Source: an uncultured Clostridia bacterium (lineage in GTDB: Bacteria > Bacillota > Clostridia > Christensenellales > CAG-917). Taken from it: DNA of 10,182 nt. The notes beneath the pieces were generated by a model. That model did no database searches and was not told where the DNA came from. It worked only from the letters and a program-made list of their open reading frames with translations. The DNA lies in NCBI GenBank assembly GCA_946056785.1, contig CAMGKS010000037.1, forward strand, positions 1 through 10,182, written 5' to 3'. Made by a program: the position numbers and the translations under genes. This document shows, piece by piece, positions 1 to 6,178 of the stretch (the first letter of the stretch is position 1; each line of letters starts with the position of its first letter).

Positions 1-1497
1 AGCAATACGGAGAACGTCTACCGTTTTACGACAAATTGGAGCAGCGTTGAAGCATATTGCAAAAACTACTTTGAGTGGGAAGGTTCGAGTTTCAATAAGT
101 ATATTTCAAGTCACGTAGAAGCTTGCATAGCGTTCAGTTACGTTATGGTAAACTATGATACGACGGGATTGTCGTTATACGTCGATCCGTCTTTAGGATA
201 CAATTCGACAACGTTTGGTGATCTGTATGCCAACGTGTTGTGTGCCTATTACAGCGGAGGAAGCATGCCGGTTTCCTATTCAATAAGCGGCAACGTTCTG
301 AATTTAAGTTATAATTCGTCAGGAGCCGTAAAAGAACCTACTACTTCTACTACTGAAACGTCAGAACGTAGCGACGCTTACGATTTCAAAAACGTGGACG
401 CAAGATATTCGAGCGGAACGGCAAGAACGAGTTTGCCGATTGACGACAATGAAATAAGTTACGACGTAACGACGTCGGACGCTCTTTGGAGAGCGGTATC
501 TTTCGGTTATAAGCCGACGGTGGGCGTCGGAACTACGGTCGAAACCGTTTATAACCGTGCAAGAGCCGTGGCTAAGGAAATTTGCACCGATTCGATGAGC
601 GACGTCGAAAAAATAATGGCTATATGCGATTGGCTTGCTTTAAACGTCGTATACGACTATTCTGCGGCTTCCGCTTCTTATGAAACAAGCGTAGCGTTGA
701 CGTACGACTGCTATTATTTAGAGGGTGTATTCAGACAAAAAGTCGTTGGCGGAGACGTCGTATGGGACGGTTGTGCGGTTTGTGACGGAATTTCAAAAGC
801 GTTTGTACTTCTTTGCGGTTTAGAAGATATAAAAGCCGTTCGTGTGGTTGGAACGGGCAACGGCGGAAGTCATGCCTGGAATAAAGTTTTGGTTGACGCG
901 GACGGAAACGGCGAGGCGGAATGGTATGCGTTCGACCTTACGTGGGCAAGTTCTAAATCAGACGGGGATAAAGTTGAGTATTATTATCACAATTATCTTT
1001 TCCAGTCGGACGAAGATATGGAAAGTTCGTTGCACGTAGAAAGAAACATAGATTTCAGTTATACGGCTGATGAAGTGACTAAAAAAGCAACGATTTCAGT
1101 TTATCCTAAAACGGCTTCCTTGAGTTTAAACGTATTCAGTTTATACAGTTTCGAAGTGGATAAATCTTATCTCAAAGGCAGTTACGATACCTCTTTGGTA
1201 AGCGGCGATAAAGTTATCGGCGACGGAATAATCGACAGCTCGACGGAGCTTGCCGTAGCTCTTATTCATAGCTACCTTCAAAGTGAAGAAAGGGGAACGG
1301 ACGTTTACGTGATCTTAAAGGCAGGCGGATACAAATTCATAAACGCCACGGTTATAAACGAAACTCTTATACGTAACGCTATAAATCTCATAAACGTAGA
1401 CGGAATAACGATTCAATCTTCAAGCAGCGATATTTACGAAATGTTCGGGTCGGGAAGCGGCAATAACTGGCTTGTTAAACTTAAATACACAAAGTAA
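1..1497 (+). CDS. Transglutaminase-like domain protein, 5' end outside window
   Basis: The frame is open from base 1 to the TAG/TAA stops at about 1495-1500, so the gene begins upstream; the first in-window ATG (145) has no Shine-Dalgarno site and I do not take it as the start. The visible part is about 498 residues. A transglutaminase-like core (PF01841 type) is supported by an ordered catalytic triad: Cys in AVCDGISKAF (codon 781-783), His in SHAWNKV (codon 871-873) and Asp in FDLTWA (codon 934-936). Between His and Asp the usual short strand-turn is extended by an Asp/Asn/Gly-rich loop. Before the core lies a Ser/Thr-rich low-complexity linker (about bases 325-390), and after it a beta-rich C-terminal region of about 160 residues. 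Such proteins in Clostridia are usually secreted or cell-surface and may be cysteine proteases or cross-linkers. The signal peptide would be outside the window, so location is inferred. The natural substrate is unknown. Confidence 0.8.
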   Translation, partial: SNTENVYRFTTNWSSVEAYCKNYFEWEGSSFNKYISSHVEACIAFSYVMVNYDTTGLSLYVDPSLGYNSTTFGDLYANVLCAYYSGGSMPVSYSISGNVLNLSYNSSGAVKEPTTSTTETSERSDAYDFKNVDARYSSGTARTSLPIDDNEISYDVTTSDALWRAVSFGYKPTVGVGTTVETVYNRARAVAKEICTDSMSDVEKIMAICDWLALNVVYDYSAASASYETSVALTYDCYYLEGVFRQKVVGGDVVWDGCAVCDGISKAFVLLCGLEDIKAVRVVGTGNGGSHAWNKVLVDADGNGEAEWYAFDLTWASSKSDGDKVEYYYHNYLFQSDEDMESSLHVERNIDFSYTADEVTKKATISVYPKTASLSLNVFSLYSFEVDKSYLKGSYDTSLVSGDKVIGDGIIDSSTELAVALIHSYLQSEERGTDVYVILKAGGYKFINATVINETLIRNAINLINVDGITIQSSSSDIYEMFGSGSGNNWLVKLKYTK

Positions 1498-1698
1498 TAG
1501 TAATAGCAAAATGAGTTTAACGCTTTAAATAAGCCTTGTGCCGTAAAACGTTTTAAAATGCTAGCGGCATAAAAAACGAACGAAAACGTCAGACAGTTGT
1601 TGAAAATTTTAAGCGGCGTTTTGGAAAACCAAAATATATAAAAGGTGTCAAATCGTAGCGTTAAAGATTTCTTATTTTTAAGACAGCTTATTTAATAT

Positions 1699-1730
1699 AA
1701 AAGGCATTATCGAAATTGATAATGCCTTTT
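1699..1730. terminator. Bidirectional intrinsic terminator
   Basis: A perfect 13-bp stem (1699-1711 with 1718-1730) encloses a 6-base loop and is flanked by an A-tract on the left and TTTTATTTTT on the right. It lies between two convergent genes, the transglutaminase-like gene ending at 1497 and the minus-strand gene ending at 1760, and can serve both. The 200 bases between the first stop codon and this hairpin hold no recognisable gene. Confidence 0.85.
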
Positions 1731-1759
1731 ATTTTTCATGAATATAACTTAAAGGTATT

Positions 1760-2176
1760 TTAAAGAAACGAGCGGAGAGTATCAACGTTGGACTGCATCA
1801 TTTGAATATAATCGGTTGCAAGTTGCGGTATCTCGCTTCCAACGAGTTGCATTTCGTTGATTTCTTTTTGTATATCGTTTATGCCCATGTTTGTGCCTTC
1901 GATCATCATTTCGGCGATGTTTGTATTGGAACTGTCGAACATTGTGTTCATTTTTGTTCCCATTTTCATCATCATTTTTTTCATCTTGGCAGGAGACGCT
2001 TCTTTTATCGTGTTAGGGTCAAGTTCTTTTTCCACGGCGGTTTTAAAACCTACGTATCCTTTTTTTTGTTCCGCAAGCACGTTGAGTAGCTTTTCGTCTT
2101 TGACTGCACATTTTACGTTTTCAATGGCGTCGATGCCCAAATCGGCATTTTTTAAAATTTGTTCATAAAGTTTCAT
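1760..2176 (-). CDS. Small Met-rich helical protein, probable forespore (sigma-G) gene
   Basis: This is a 138-residue protein that I cannot name. It has no signal peptide or membrane segment. The sequence looks wholly alpha-helical and resembles ferritin-like or DUF2383-type four-helix bundles in layout: helix 1 at about 1-24, helix 2 at 26-50, a Lys/Met-rich segment at 62-80, then helices at 84-110 and 113-138. It is strikingly Met-rich (14 of 138), with a KMKKMMMKMGTKM cluster near residue 65. No clear Glu/His di-iron ligand pattern is seen, so I do not call it a ferritin. The start is fixed by GAGGTGA at 2183-2189, six bases before the ATG. A GTATA-N18-CATAATA promoter directly upstream fits sigma-G exactly, which suggests production in the late forespore. 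The gene is monocistronic and shares the 1699-1730 terminator with its convergent neighbour. That it is a spore-packaged protein is inference from the promoter. Confidence 0.8.
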   Translation of the reverse strand: MKLYEQILKNADLGIDAIENVKCAVKDEKLLNVLAEQKKGYVGFKTAVEKELDPNTIKEASPAKMKKMMMKMGTKMNTMFDSSNTNIAEMMIEGTNMGINDIQKEINEMQLVGSEIPQLATDYIQMMQSNVDTLRSFL

Positions 2177-2194
2177 TTTTTTTCACCTCGCATA

Positions 2195-2224
2195 TATTAT
2201 GAGAATAAAAAAGAAATTTTATAC
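2195..2224 (-). promoter_or_regulatory. Sigma-G (forespore) promoter for the Met-rich gene
   Basis: Read on the minus strand, GTATA (2224-2220) is followed by exactly 18 bases and then CATAATA (2201-2195). The Bacillus/Clostridia sigma-G consensus is GYATR-N18-CATNNTA, so every defined position matches. The predicted start of transcription falls at about 2187-2189, at or inside the Shine-Dalgarno site, so the 5' leader would be very short. Confidence 0.7.
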
Positions 2225-2462
2225 AATAAGAGCGGTAATATAAGTGAACGGGAACAAACGAATATAAATTTAAAGGCAAAATAATTTAAAGGCAAAAATC
2301 ATTAAGCGAAAAAGCGTATGAAAAAAAGAAAATAAGGTACGGGAATCGGCAGTGCTGTTTACGGTTAGTTATTCAACGGCAACGCTTAAAAGTTTTATAG
2401 CCGTTGCGATAAGTTTATGCGGTTTTAAGTTTTACGCTTTTGTTTTAGTATGGCATAAATAA
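2225..2462. other. Gene-free spacer, one small inverted repeat
   Basis: AT-rich spacer between the promoter of the Met-rich gene and the terminator of the NUDIX gene. The only structure I see is a perfect 7-bp inverted repeat, CAACGGC (2374-2380) and GCCGTTG (2400-2406), with a 19-base loop and no T-tract. No open frame with a ribosome binding site, tRNA or recognisable RNA was found. Confidence 0.5.
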
Positions 2463-2488
2463 AAAACGCAAGTTTTCACCTGCGTTTT
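2463..2488 (-). terminator. Intrinsic terminator of the NUDIX gene
   Basis: An 8-bp stem AAAACGCA/TGCGTTTT (2463-2470 with 2481-2488), with one further G-C pair inside the loop. On the minus strand it is followed by a TTTTTTATTT tract. It starts six bases after the NUDIX stop codon. Confidence 0.8.
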
Positions 2489-2493
2489 AAAAA

Positions 2494-3021
2494 TCATTTT
2501 ATTCCGTTCATAGCATAATATTTTAACAAGGCTATCACTGTTTTTGCGTCTTTAATTTCTCCGTTAAGAGCCATATTGACGGCGTCTGACAGTTTAACTA
2601 TTTCGATACTGAGCATTTCGTCGTCATCGAAGTTTGTTGCGGTTGTTTTGAAATCCGTTGCAAGGTAAAGATGAATGATTTCGTTGCAGTAACCGGGAGT
2701 AGGATAAATTTTCCCGAATTCTTGCAAGGCGTCTGCTTTTTTTCCTATTTCTTCTTCCAACTCTCTTATGGCAGTCATATAAGGGTCTTCCCCCCGTTCA
2801 AGTTTTCCGGCAGGAATCTCGAGAAGATATTGTCCGTATGCATAGCGGTATTGCTTGACTAAATACACGCAATCGTCTTCAATCGCAAGTATAGCGGCGC
2901 CGCCGTGATGTTCGACCACCTCTCTGAAACACGGATTTCCGTTTTCAGCTAAGGCGTCGTCGCAGCGAACGTTTATGATTTTTCCGTTGTATACGTAATT
3001 TTTGCGTACAGTTTTTTCCAT
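2494..3021 (-). CDS. NUDIX hydrolase, ADP-ribose pyrophosphatase type
   Basis: The predicted enzyme hydrolyses ADP-ribose to AMP and ribose 5-phosphate in the cytoplasm, a housekeeping clean-up reaction. The 175-residue protein has a complete Nudix box GX5EX7REUXEEXG at residues 72-93 (Gly72, Glu78, Arg86-Glu87, Glu90-Glu91, Gly93), which binds the catalytic metal. Proline 109 in PTPGYCNE sits about 16 residues after the box, a known mark of ADP-ribose-specific members such as NudF. The N-terminal beta domain and total length fit that group. I choose the ATG at 3021. A TTG at 3039 would add six residues, including a Phe/Tyr-rich stretch not usual for the family. No Shine-Dalgarno site precedes either start. 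The gene is divergent from spoIIR with a 70-base gap. In Bacillus subtilis nudF also lies beside a sporulation gene (spoIIM), so the neighbourhood is not unprecedented. Exact substrate preference is inferred. Confidence 0.88.
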   Translation of the reverse strand: MEKTVRKNYVYNGKIINVRCDDALAENGNPCFREVVEHHGGAAILAIEDDCVYLVKQYRYAYGQYLLEIPAGKLERGEDPYMTAIRELEEEIGKKADALQEFGKIYPTPGYCNEIIHLYLATDFKTTATNFDDDEMLSIEIVKLSDAVNMALNGEIKDAKTVIALLKYYAMNGIK

Positions 3022-3057
3022 AAAAAAAGAGTAGCACAAAAAGGGCGTTTTTGCAAG

Positions 3058-3086
3058 GTATATTTATCATTAAAGCGGCAATCATT
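3058..3086 (+). promoter_or_regulatory. Possible sigma-F-type promoter for spoIIR
   Basis: GTATA at 3058-3062 and GGCAATCATT at 3077-3086 resemble the sigma-F consensus GYWTA-N15/16-GGNRANANTW. The -10 element has one mismatch and the spacer is 14, which is one or two bases short. spoIIR is a classical sigma-F gene, so a forespore promoter is expected here. The start of transcription would fall at or next to the ATG at 3092. Confidence 0.3.
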
Positions 3087-3091
3087 TTAAT

Positions 3092-3646
3092 ATGAAAATC
3101 AATTTAAAAAACAAAAACACGTTACGCAAAACAGTTTTGATGATTATTGTCGGGATAATTGTTTTCGTCTTTTTCGTCGCTTTATCAGGTTGCGATGAAA
3201 GTGAAGAGTTATCCGAAAAAGTGATAAGAATACATATACGTGCAAACAGCAATTATTCTGCCGACCAGTCGGTAAAACTCAAAGTCCGTGATAAGATTAC
3301 GGAGTTTTTAAGCGAGCAGTTAAAGCAAGTTACGACAAAAAGTGCGGCGTATGAGAGGCTTAAAAATTTGTCCGATGAGATGACGGAAATTGCCGATGAA
3401 ACTTTAAAAGACGAAGGCTTTAATTATTCTTCAAAAGTATACATAGGAAAGGAAACTTTTCCTGAAAGGCAATACGGAGATTATGTTTTCCCGGCAGGAG
3501 AATACGACAGCGTGATTTTAAATCTCGGCAGCGGCGAGGGAGATAATTGGTGGTGTGTTGCTTTTCCTCCGTTATGCTTTTCTCCGAGCGGAGACGTTGT
3601 CTATAAGTCGTGGATAAAGGAGATTTTAGATAAAATTTTTAAGTGA
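3092..3646 (+). CDS. spoIIR: Stage II sporulation protein R
   Basis: SpoIIR is made in the forespore and exported to the intermembrane space, where it triggers SpoIIGA to process pro-sigma-E in the mother cell. The 184-residue protein carries the family hallmarks: IRIHIRANSN and DQSVKLKVRD at residues 45-67, FPERQYGDYVFPAGEY at 123-138, and the invariant GDNWWCVAFPPLCF block at 150-163. The N-terminus has a basic segment (residues 2-13) and a hydrophobic core at 15-32, ending in LSGC with Cys34, a good lipobox; the family is usually described as having an ordinary secretion signal. Length is close to normal for the family. The ATG at 3092 has no Shine-Dalgarno site, and ATG codon 17 would remove the basic N-region, so I keep 3092. 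There is no clear terminator after the gene; sleB begins 264 bases downstream on the same strand. Confidence 0.95.
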   Translation: MKINLKNKNTLRKTVLMIIVGIIVFVFFVALSGCDESEELSEKVIRIHIRANSNYSADQSVKLKVRDKITEFLSEQLKQVTTKSAAYERLKNLSDEMTEIADETLKDEGFNYSSKVYIGKETFPERQYGDYVFPAGEYDSVILNLGSGEGDNWWCVAFPPLCFSPSGDVVYKSWIKEILDKIFK

Positions 3647-3657
3647 TATAGAAAAGG

Positions 3658-3707
3658 AAGTCGTTACGTAAACCTTTAAAGCAAATTGTTATTCAGCATA
3701 ACGGCTT
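3658..3707 (+). repeat. Imperfect hairpin in the spoIIR-sleB gap
   Basis: AAGTCGTTA (3658-3666) pairs with TAACGGCTT (3699-3707) over nine positions with one G-T wobble, around a 32-base loop. No T-tract follows, so it is not a standard terminator. The rest of the gap (3708-3900) is AT-rich, has no open frame with a ribosome binding site, and I could not identify a convincing sigma-G promoter for sleB in it. Confidence 0.4.
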
Positions 3708-3910
3708 AATCGATATGCCGCTTAAAATGCGTTAAGGGGAGAAAGGATAAAACGGATTTTTATACAATTTTTAACGTTAATAAATAAAAACTTTTAAAGC
3801 TTTCAAATTTATTCAAAAGTTAAGACGTAATACCGTTTTCAAAACAATATTATTTTATTTATTTCTGCATTAAAACTTTTATATTGCAAAACATAAGGGC
3901 GGAGGAAAAT

Positions 3911-4588
3911 ATGAAGAAGTTATCGATAGCGATGAGTATGGTTTTGATAATCAGCGTTTTTGCTTTCGTAGTTGCTTTTAACGTGCCCGAAGTTTGTGAA
4001 GCGGCGGTTTTAAAGCAGGGATCTACGGGAACGCAAGTAAAGACGTTGCAAACAAAACTGAAAAATTGGGGATACTATTTCGGTAGCGTCGACGGAATTT
4101 TCGGGGCGAAAACCAAGACGGCCGTTATAAGTTTCCAGAAGAAAAACGGACTGGTGGCAGACGGTATTGTCGGAGCGAAAACCGCTGCGGCTCTTGGTAT
4201 GACTTTAAGCACGACGCCGACGACAAGCGGATACAGTACGTCAGACGTAAATCTTCTTGCCCGTCTTGTATATGCCGAAGCAAGAGGCGAGCCGTATACG
4301 GGACAAGTTGCCGTTGCAGCTGTAGTTTTGAACAGAGTTAAAAGTTCGTCGTTTCCTAACAGCATTGCAGGTGTAATTTATGAGCCGTATGCATTTACGT
4401 GCGTAAGCGACGGACAAATAAATCTTACCCCTAACAGCACCGCAAAAAAGGCGGCACAAGACGCAATGAACGGATGGGACCCGACCGGCGGTTGTCTTTA
4501 CTATTACAATCCGAAAACTGCCACAAGCGCATGGATATGGTCAAGACCGGTTTCTGTGACGATAGGAAGTCACAGCTTTATGAAATAG
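3911..4588 (+). CDS. sleB: Spore cortex-lytic enzyme SleB
   Basis: SleB is a lytic transglycosylase that is deposited in the spore and cuts muramic-delta-lactam-containing cortex peptidoglycan during germination. The 225-residue protein has a signal peptide (residues 1-31; basic start, hydrophobic core 8-22, likely cleavage near CEA-A). It is followed by a PG_binding_1 domain (about 35-95, with QGSTGTQVKTLQTKL and DGIFGAKTKTAVISFQ), a Thr/Ser-rich linker (98-110) and a Hydrolase_2 domain (PF07486, about 114-225). Glu123 in YAEARGE is the expected catalytic acid. Later family motifs include AVVLNRV and GCLYYYNP. The start is set by GGAGG at 3901-3905, five bases before the ATG; an in-frame ATG at 3884 would lie upstream of that site. 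The ypeB gene starts seven bases after the stop, the normal sleB-ypeB operon. Sigma-G control is expected from Bacillus but no promoter is evident. Confidence 0.94.
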   Translation: MKKLSIAMSMVLIISVFAFVVAFNVPEVCEAAVLKQGSTGTQVKTLQTKLKNWGYYFGSVDGIFGAKTKTAVISFQKKNGLVADGIVGAKTAAALGMTLSTTPTTSGYSTSDVNLLARLVYAEARGEPYTGQVAVAAVVLNRVKSSSFPNSIAGVIYEPYAFTCVSDGQINLTPNSTAKKAAQDAMNGWDPTGGCLYYYNPKTATSAWIWSRPVSVTIGSHSFMK

Positions 4589-4595
4589 GTGAATT

Positions 4596-5936
4596 ATGGA
4601 AGAAAGAAAAAAAAGAATAGCCTTAACGTGGGCTGTCGTGATTTTATCTTTACTTGTCGTCGGGGCGGCGATAGCGTTCGGTTTGATTTTCGGATTGAAA
4701 AGCAGTGAACCCGTTGCAAATGCAAATATGCTTGAAGCAGGTTACAGCCGCGCATATTACAGTTTAACCGATGAATTGAACGATATGAGCGTCAACCTTA
4801 AAAAGATAGACGCAATAAGCAGCGCTAAAACGCAACAGGATATGCTGTATGAAGTTTGGGCTTCGGCGGTAAAAGCGTCTGATAATCTTTCTTCGCTTTC
4901 GGTAGAGGGCGAGGGAAGCGTAAAACTTAAAAGATTTGTAAATCAGTTGGGAGATTACAGCAAATATCTCGCTAAAAAGAGCGAAAGCTTATCCAAAGAA
5001 GAAAAAGAAAATCTTGTACGCATAGGCGATATGCTTTCCGAAGTTGCCGTAGCGCTTAAAGGCGTCGAGGACGAATTGACGTCCGGCAGAACGTTTATGG
5101 GAGACGACGGCGTTGTCGAAAAAGTGCTTCCTACCGTATTCGAAAAGTTTAACGAGCCGAGCGTAGAGTATCCAACTTTGATCTATGACGGACCTTTTTC
5201 CGACGGACTCGAAGGGCATAAAGCACGTAATCTTGACGGAAACGAATTTACGCCTGAACTCGGCGAAAAGAAAATCAGGGCTATGTTCGATCTGACTGAA
5301 AACGATAAAGTCGAATTTATGGGAGCAAGCGGTGGAGATTTAAAAATTTTGTCTTACAAAATCGATTTCACAAAAGACGGCGAAACGTTTGTCAGCATAA
5401 CGCAAAACGGCGGAAAACTTTTATCGTTTGTACGCAATGCGGATACTGAAACGGACGGCGGATTTACGGACGATGAATTGATAAATAAGGCAGAAGAAAC
5501 CGCATTGCACTTAGGATTTAAAGATATGAAATCCGTATGGGTGGAAAGAGTAAACGGAGTAGGTTATATAAACCTCGCCCTTGTAGACGACGGAGTTATA
5601 ATTTATCCCGATATAATAAAAGTGAAGTTGTCCCTTTCCGACTTGTCGGTTTTAGGCGTTGACGCTACGCATTATTCTTTAAATCACGTAATAAGAAACT
5701 TCGATTTTGAAAAGATAGGCAGTCAGGACGCTGAAAGCGTAATCGACGGCAGAATGGAAATAGAGAGAGTGTCACTTGCCGTAATACCTTACGGCGAATA
5801 TTCCGAAAGATTGTGTTACGAGTTTAAGGGCAATATAGACGGCGGAGATTATTTTGTATACGTTGACGCTCAAAGCGGCGAAGAAATCAACGTGTTGTAC
5901 GTCGTAAACTCTGAAAGCGGAACGCTTGTTTTGTAG
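4596..5936 (+). CDS. ypeB: Germination protein YpeB
   Basis: YpeB is the partner of SleB: each stabilises the other in the dormant spore, and YpeB restrains SleB until germination. The 446-residue product (Bacillus subtilis YpeB is about 450) has one N-terminal membrane anchor (residues 9-33) after a basic MEERKKR start. A mainly helical region follows at about 45-165. The diagnostic YPTLIYDGPFSD motif is at 192-203, and the C-terminal half (about 220-435) has the pattern of PepSY-like repeats, with conserved segments around KVEFMGASGGD and IIYPDIIKVKL. The ribosome binding site AGGTGA (4587-4592) overlaps the sleB stop codon, so translation is probably coupled. The gene is the last of the operon and is followed by a terminator at 6112-6135. 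Confidence 0.95.
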   Translation: MEERKKRIALTWAVVILSLLVVGAAIAFGLIFGLKSSEPVANANMLEAGYSRAYYSLTDELNDMSVNLKKIDAISSAKTQQDMLYEVWASAVKASDNLSSLSVEGEGSVKLKRFVNQLGDYSKYLAKKSESLSKEEKENLVRIGDMLSEVAVALKGVEDELTSGRTFMGDDGVVEKVLPTVFEKFNEPSVEYPTLIYDGPFSDGLEGHKARNLDGNEFTPELGEKKIRAMFDLTENDKVEFMGASGGDLKILSYKIDFTKDGETFVSITQNGGKLLSFVRNADTETDGGFTDDELINKAEETALHLGFKDMKSVWVERVNGVGYINLALVDDGVIIYPDIIKVKLSLSDLSVLGVDATHYSLNHVIRNFDFEKIGSQDAESVIDGRMEIERVSLAVIPYGEYSERLCYEFKGNIDGGDYFVYVDAQSGEEINVLYVVNSESGTLVL

Positions 5937-6033
5937 GCAACTAAATTAAAAATAAATTTCGTAAGGTTTGCACGGCGTTTGAAAATTATTCAGATTGAAT
6001 AAGAAAAGTTTTTATCCGTTTAACGTCTAAATA

Positions 6034-6069
6034 AATTTATAAGAACTAACGAATTTATAAGAGCGAACG
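6034..6069 (+). repeat. Two-copy 18-bp tandem direct repeat
   Basis: Bases 6034-6051 and 6052-6069 are adjacent copies that agree at 16 of 18 positions; both begin AATTTATAAGA and end AACG. They lie in the ypeB downstream region before two hairpins. No function is evident. Confidence 0.6.
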
Positions 6070-6074
6070 CAGAG

Positions 6075-6100
6075 CAAATTCAATTGTAATATTGAATTTG
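6075..6100. repeat. Perfect 10-bp inverted repeat before the ypeB terminator
   Basis: CAAATTCAAT (6075-6084) and ATTGAATTTG (6091-6100) form a perfect stem with a 6-base loop. It is AT-rich and lies 12 bases before the terminator hairpin at 6112. It may be an auxiliary hairpin protecting or terminating the sleB-ypeB transcript. Confidence 0.5.
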
Positions 6101-6111
6101 TATTAAAAACA

Positions 6112-6135
6112 AAAACATAGCTTTTGCTATGTTTT
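6112..6135. terminator. Bidirectional terminator between ypeB and the zinc-ribbon gene
   Basis: A perfect 10-bp stem AAAACATAGC/GCTATGTTTT (6112-6121, 6126-6135) with a TTTT loop. It is followed by GTTTTAGTTTT on the plus strand and a matching T-rich stretch on the minus strand. It lies between two convergent genes (ypeB, and the gene ending at 6179) and can stop transcription from both sides. Confidence 0.88.
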
Positions 6136-6178
6136 GTTTTAGTTTTAAAATTTAACAATTTTAAGTTTTAACGAGTTT

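Noticed and set aside
1550..1572. TGCCG/CGGCA inverted repeat as a first terminator for the transglutaminase-like gene
   Set aside because: Only five pairs around a long loop and no T-tract; the hairpin at 1699-1730 is far better.
1802..2168. Plus-strand frames over the Met-rich gene, giving Phe/His/Ile-rich peptides
   Set aside because: They are antisense shadows of the minus-strand gene, which has a promoter, ribosome binding site and terminator; the shadow frames have none.
3022..3039. TTG start six codons upstream in the NUDIX gene
   Set aside because: TTG with no ribosome binding site adds CYSFF-type residues not typical of the family; the ATG at 3021 is the simpler choice.
3867..3898. 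GCATT...CATAAGG as a sigma-G promoter for sleB
   Set aside because: The spacer is 20 rather than 18, the -10 has two mismatches at conserved bases, and the start of transcription would fall inside the ribosome binding site.
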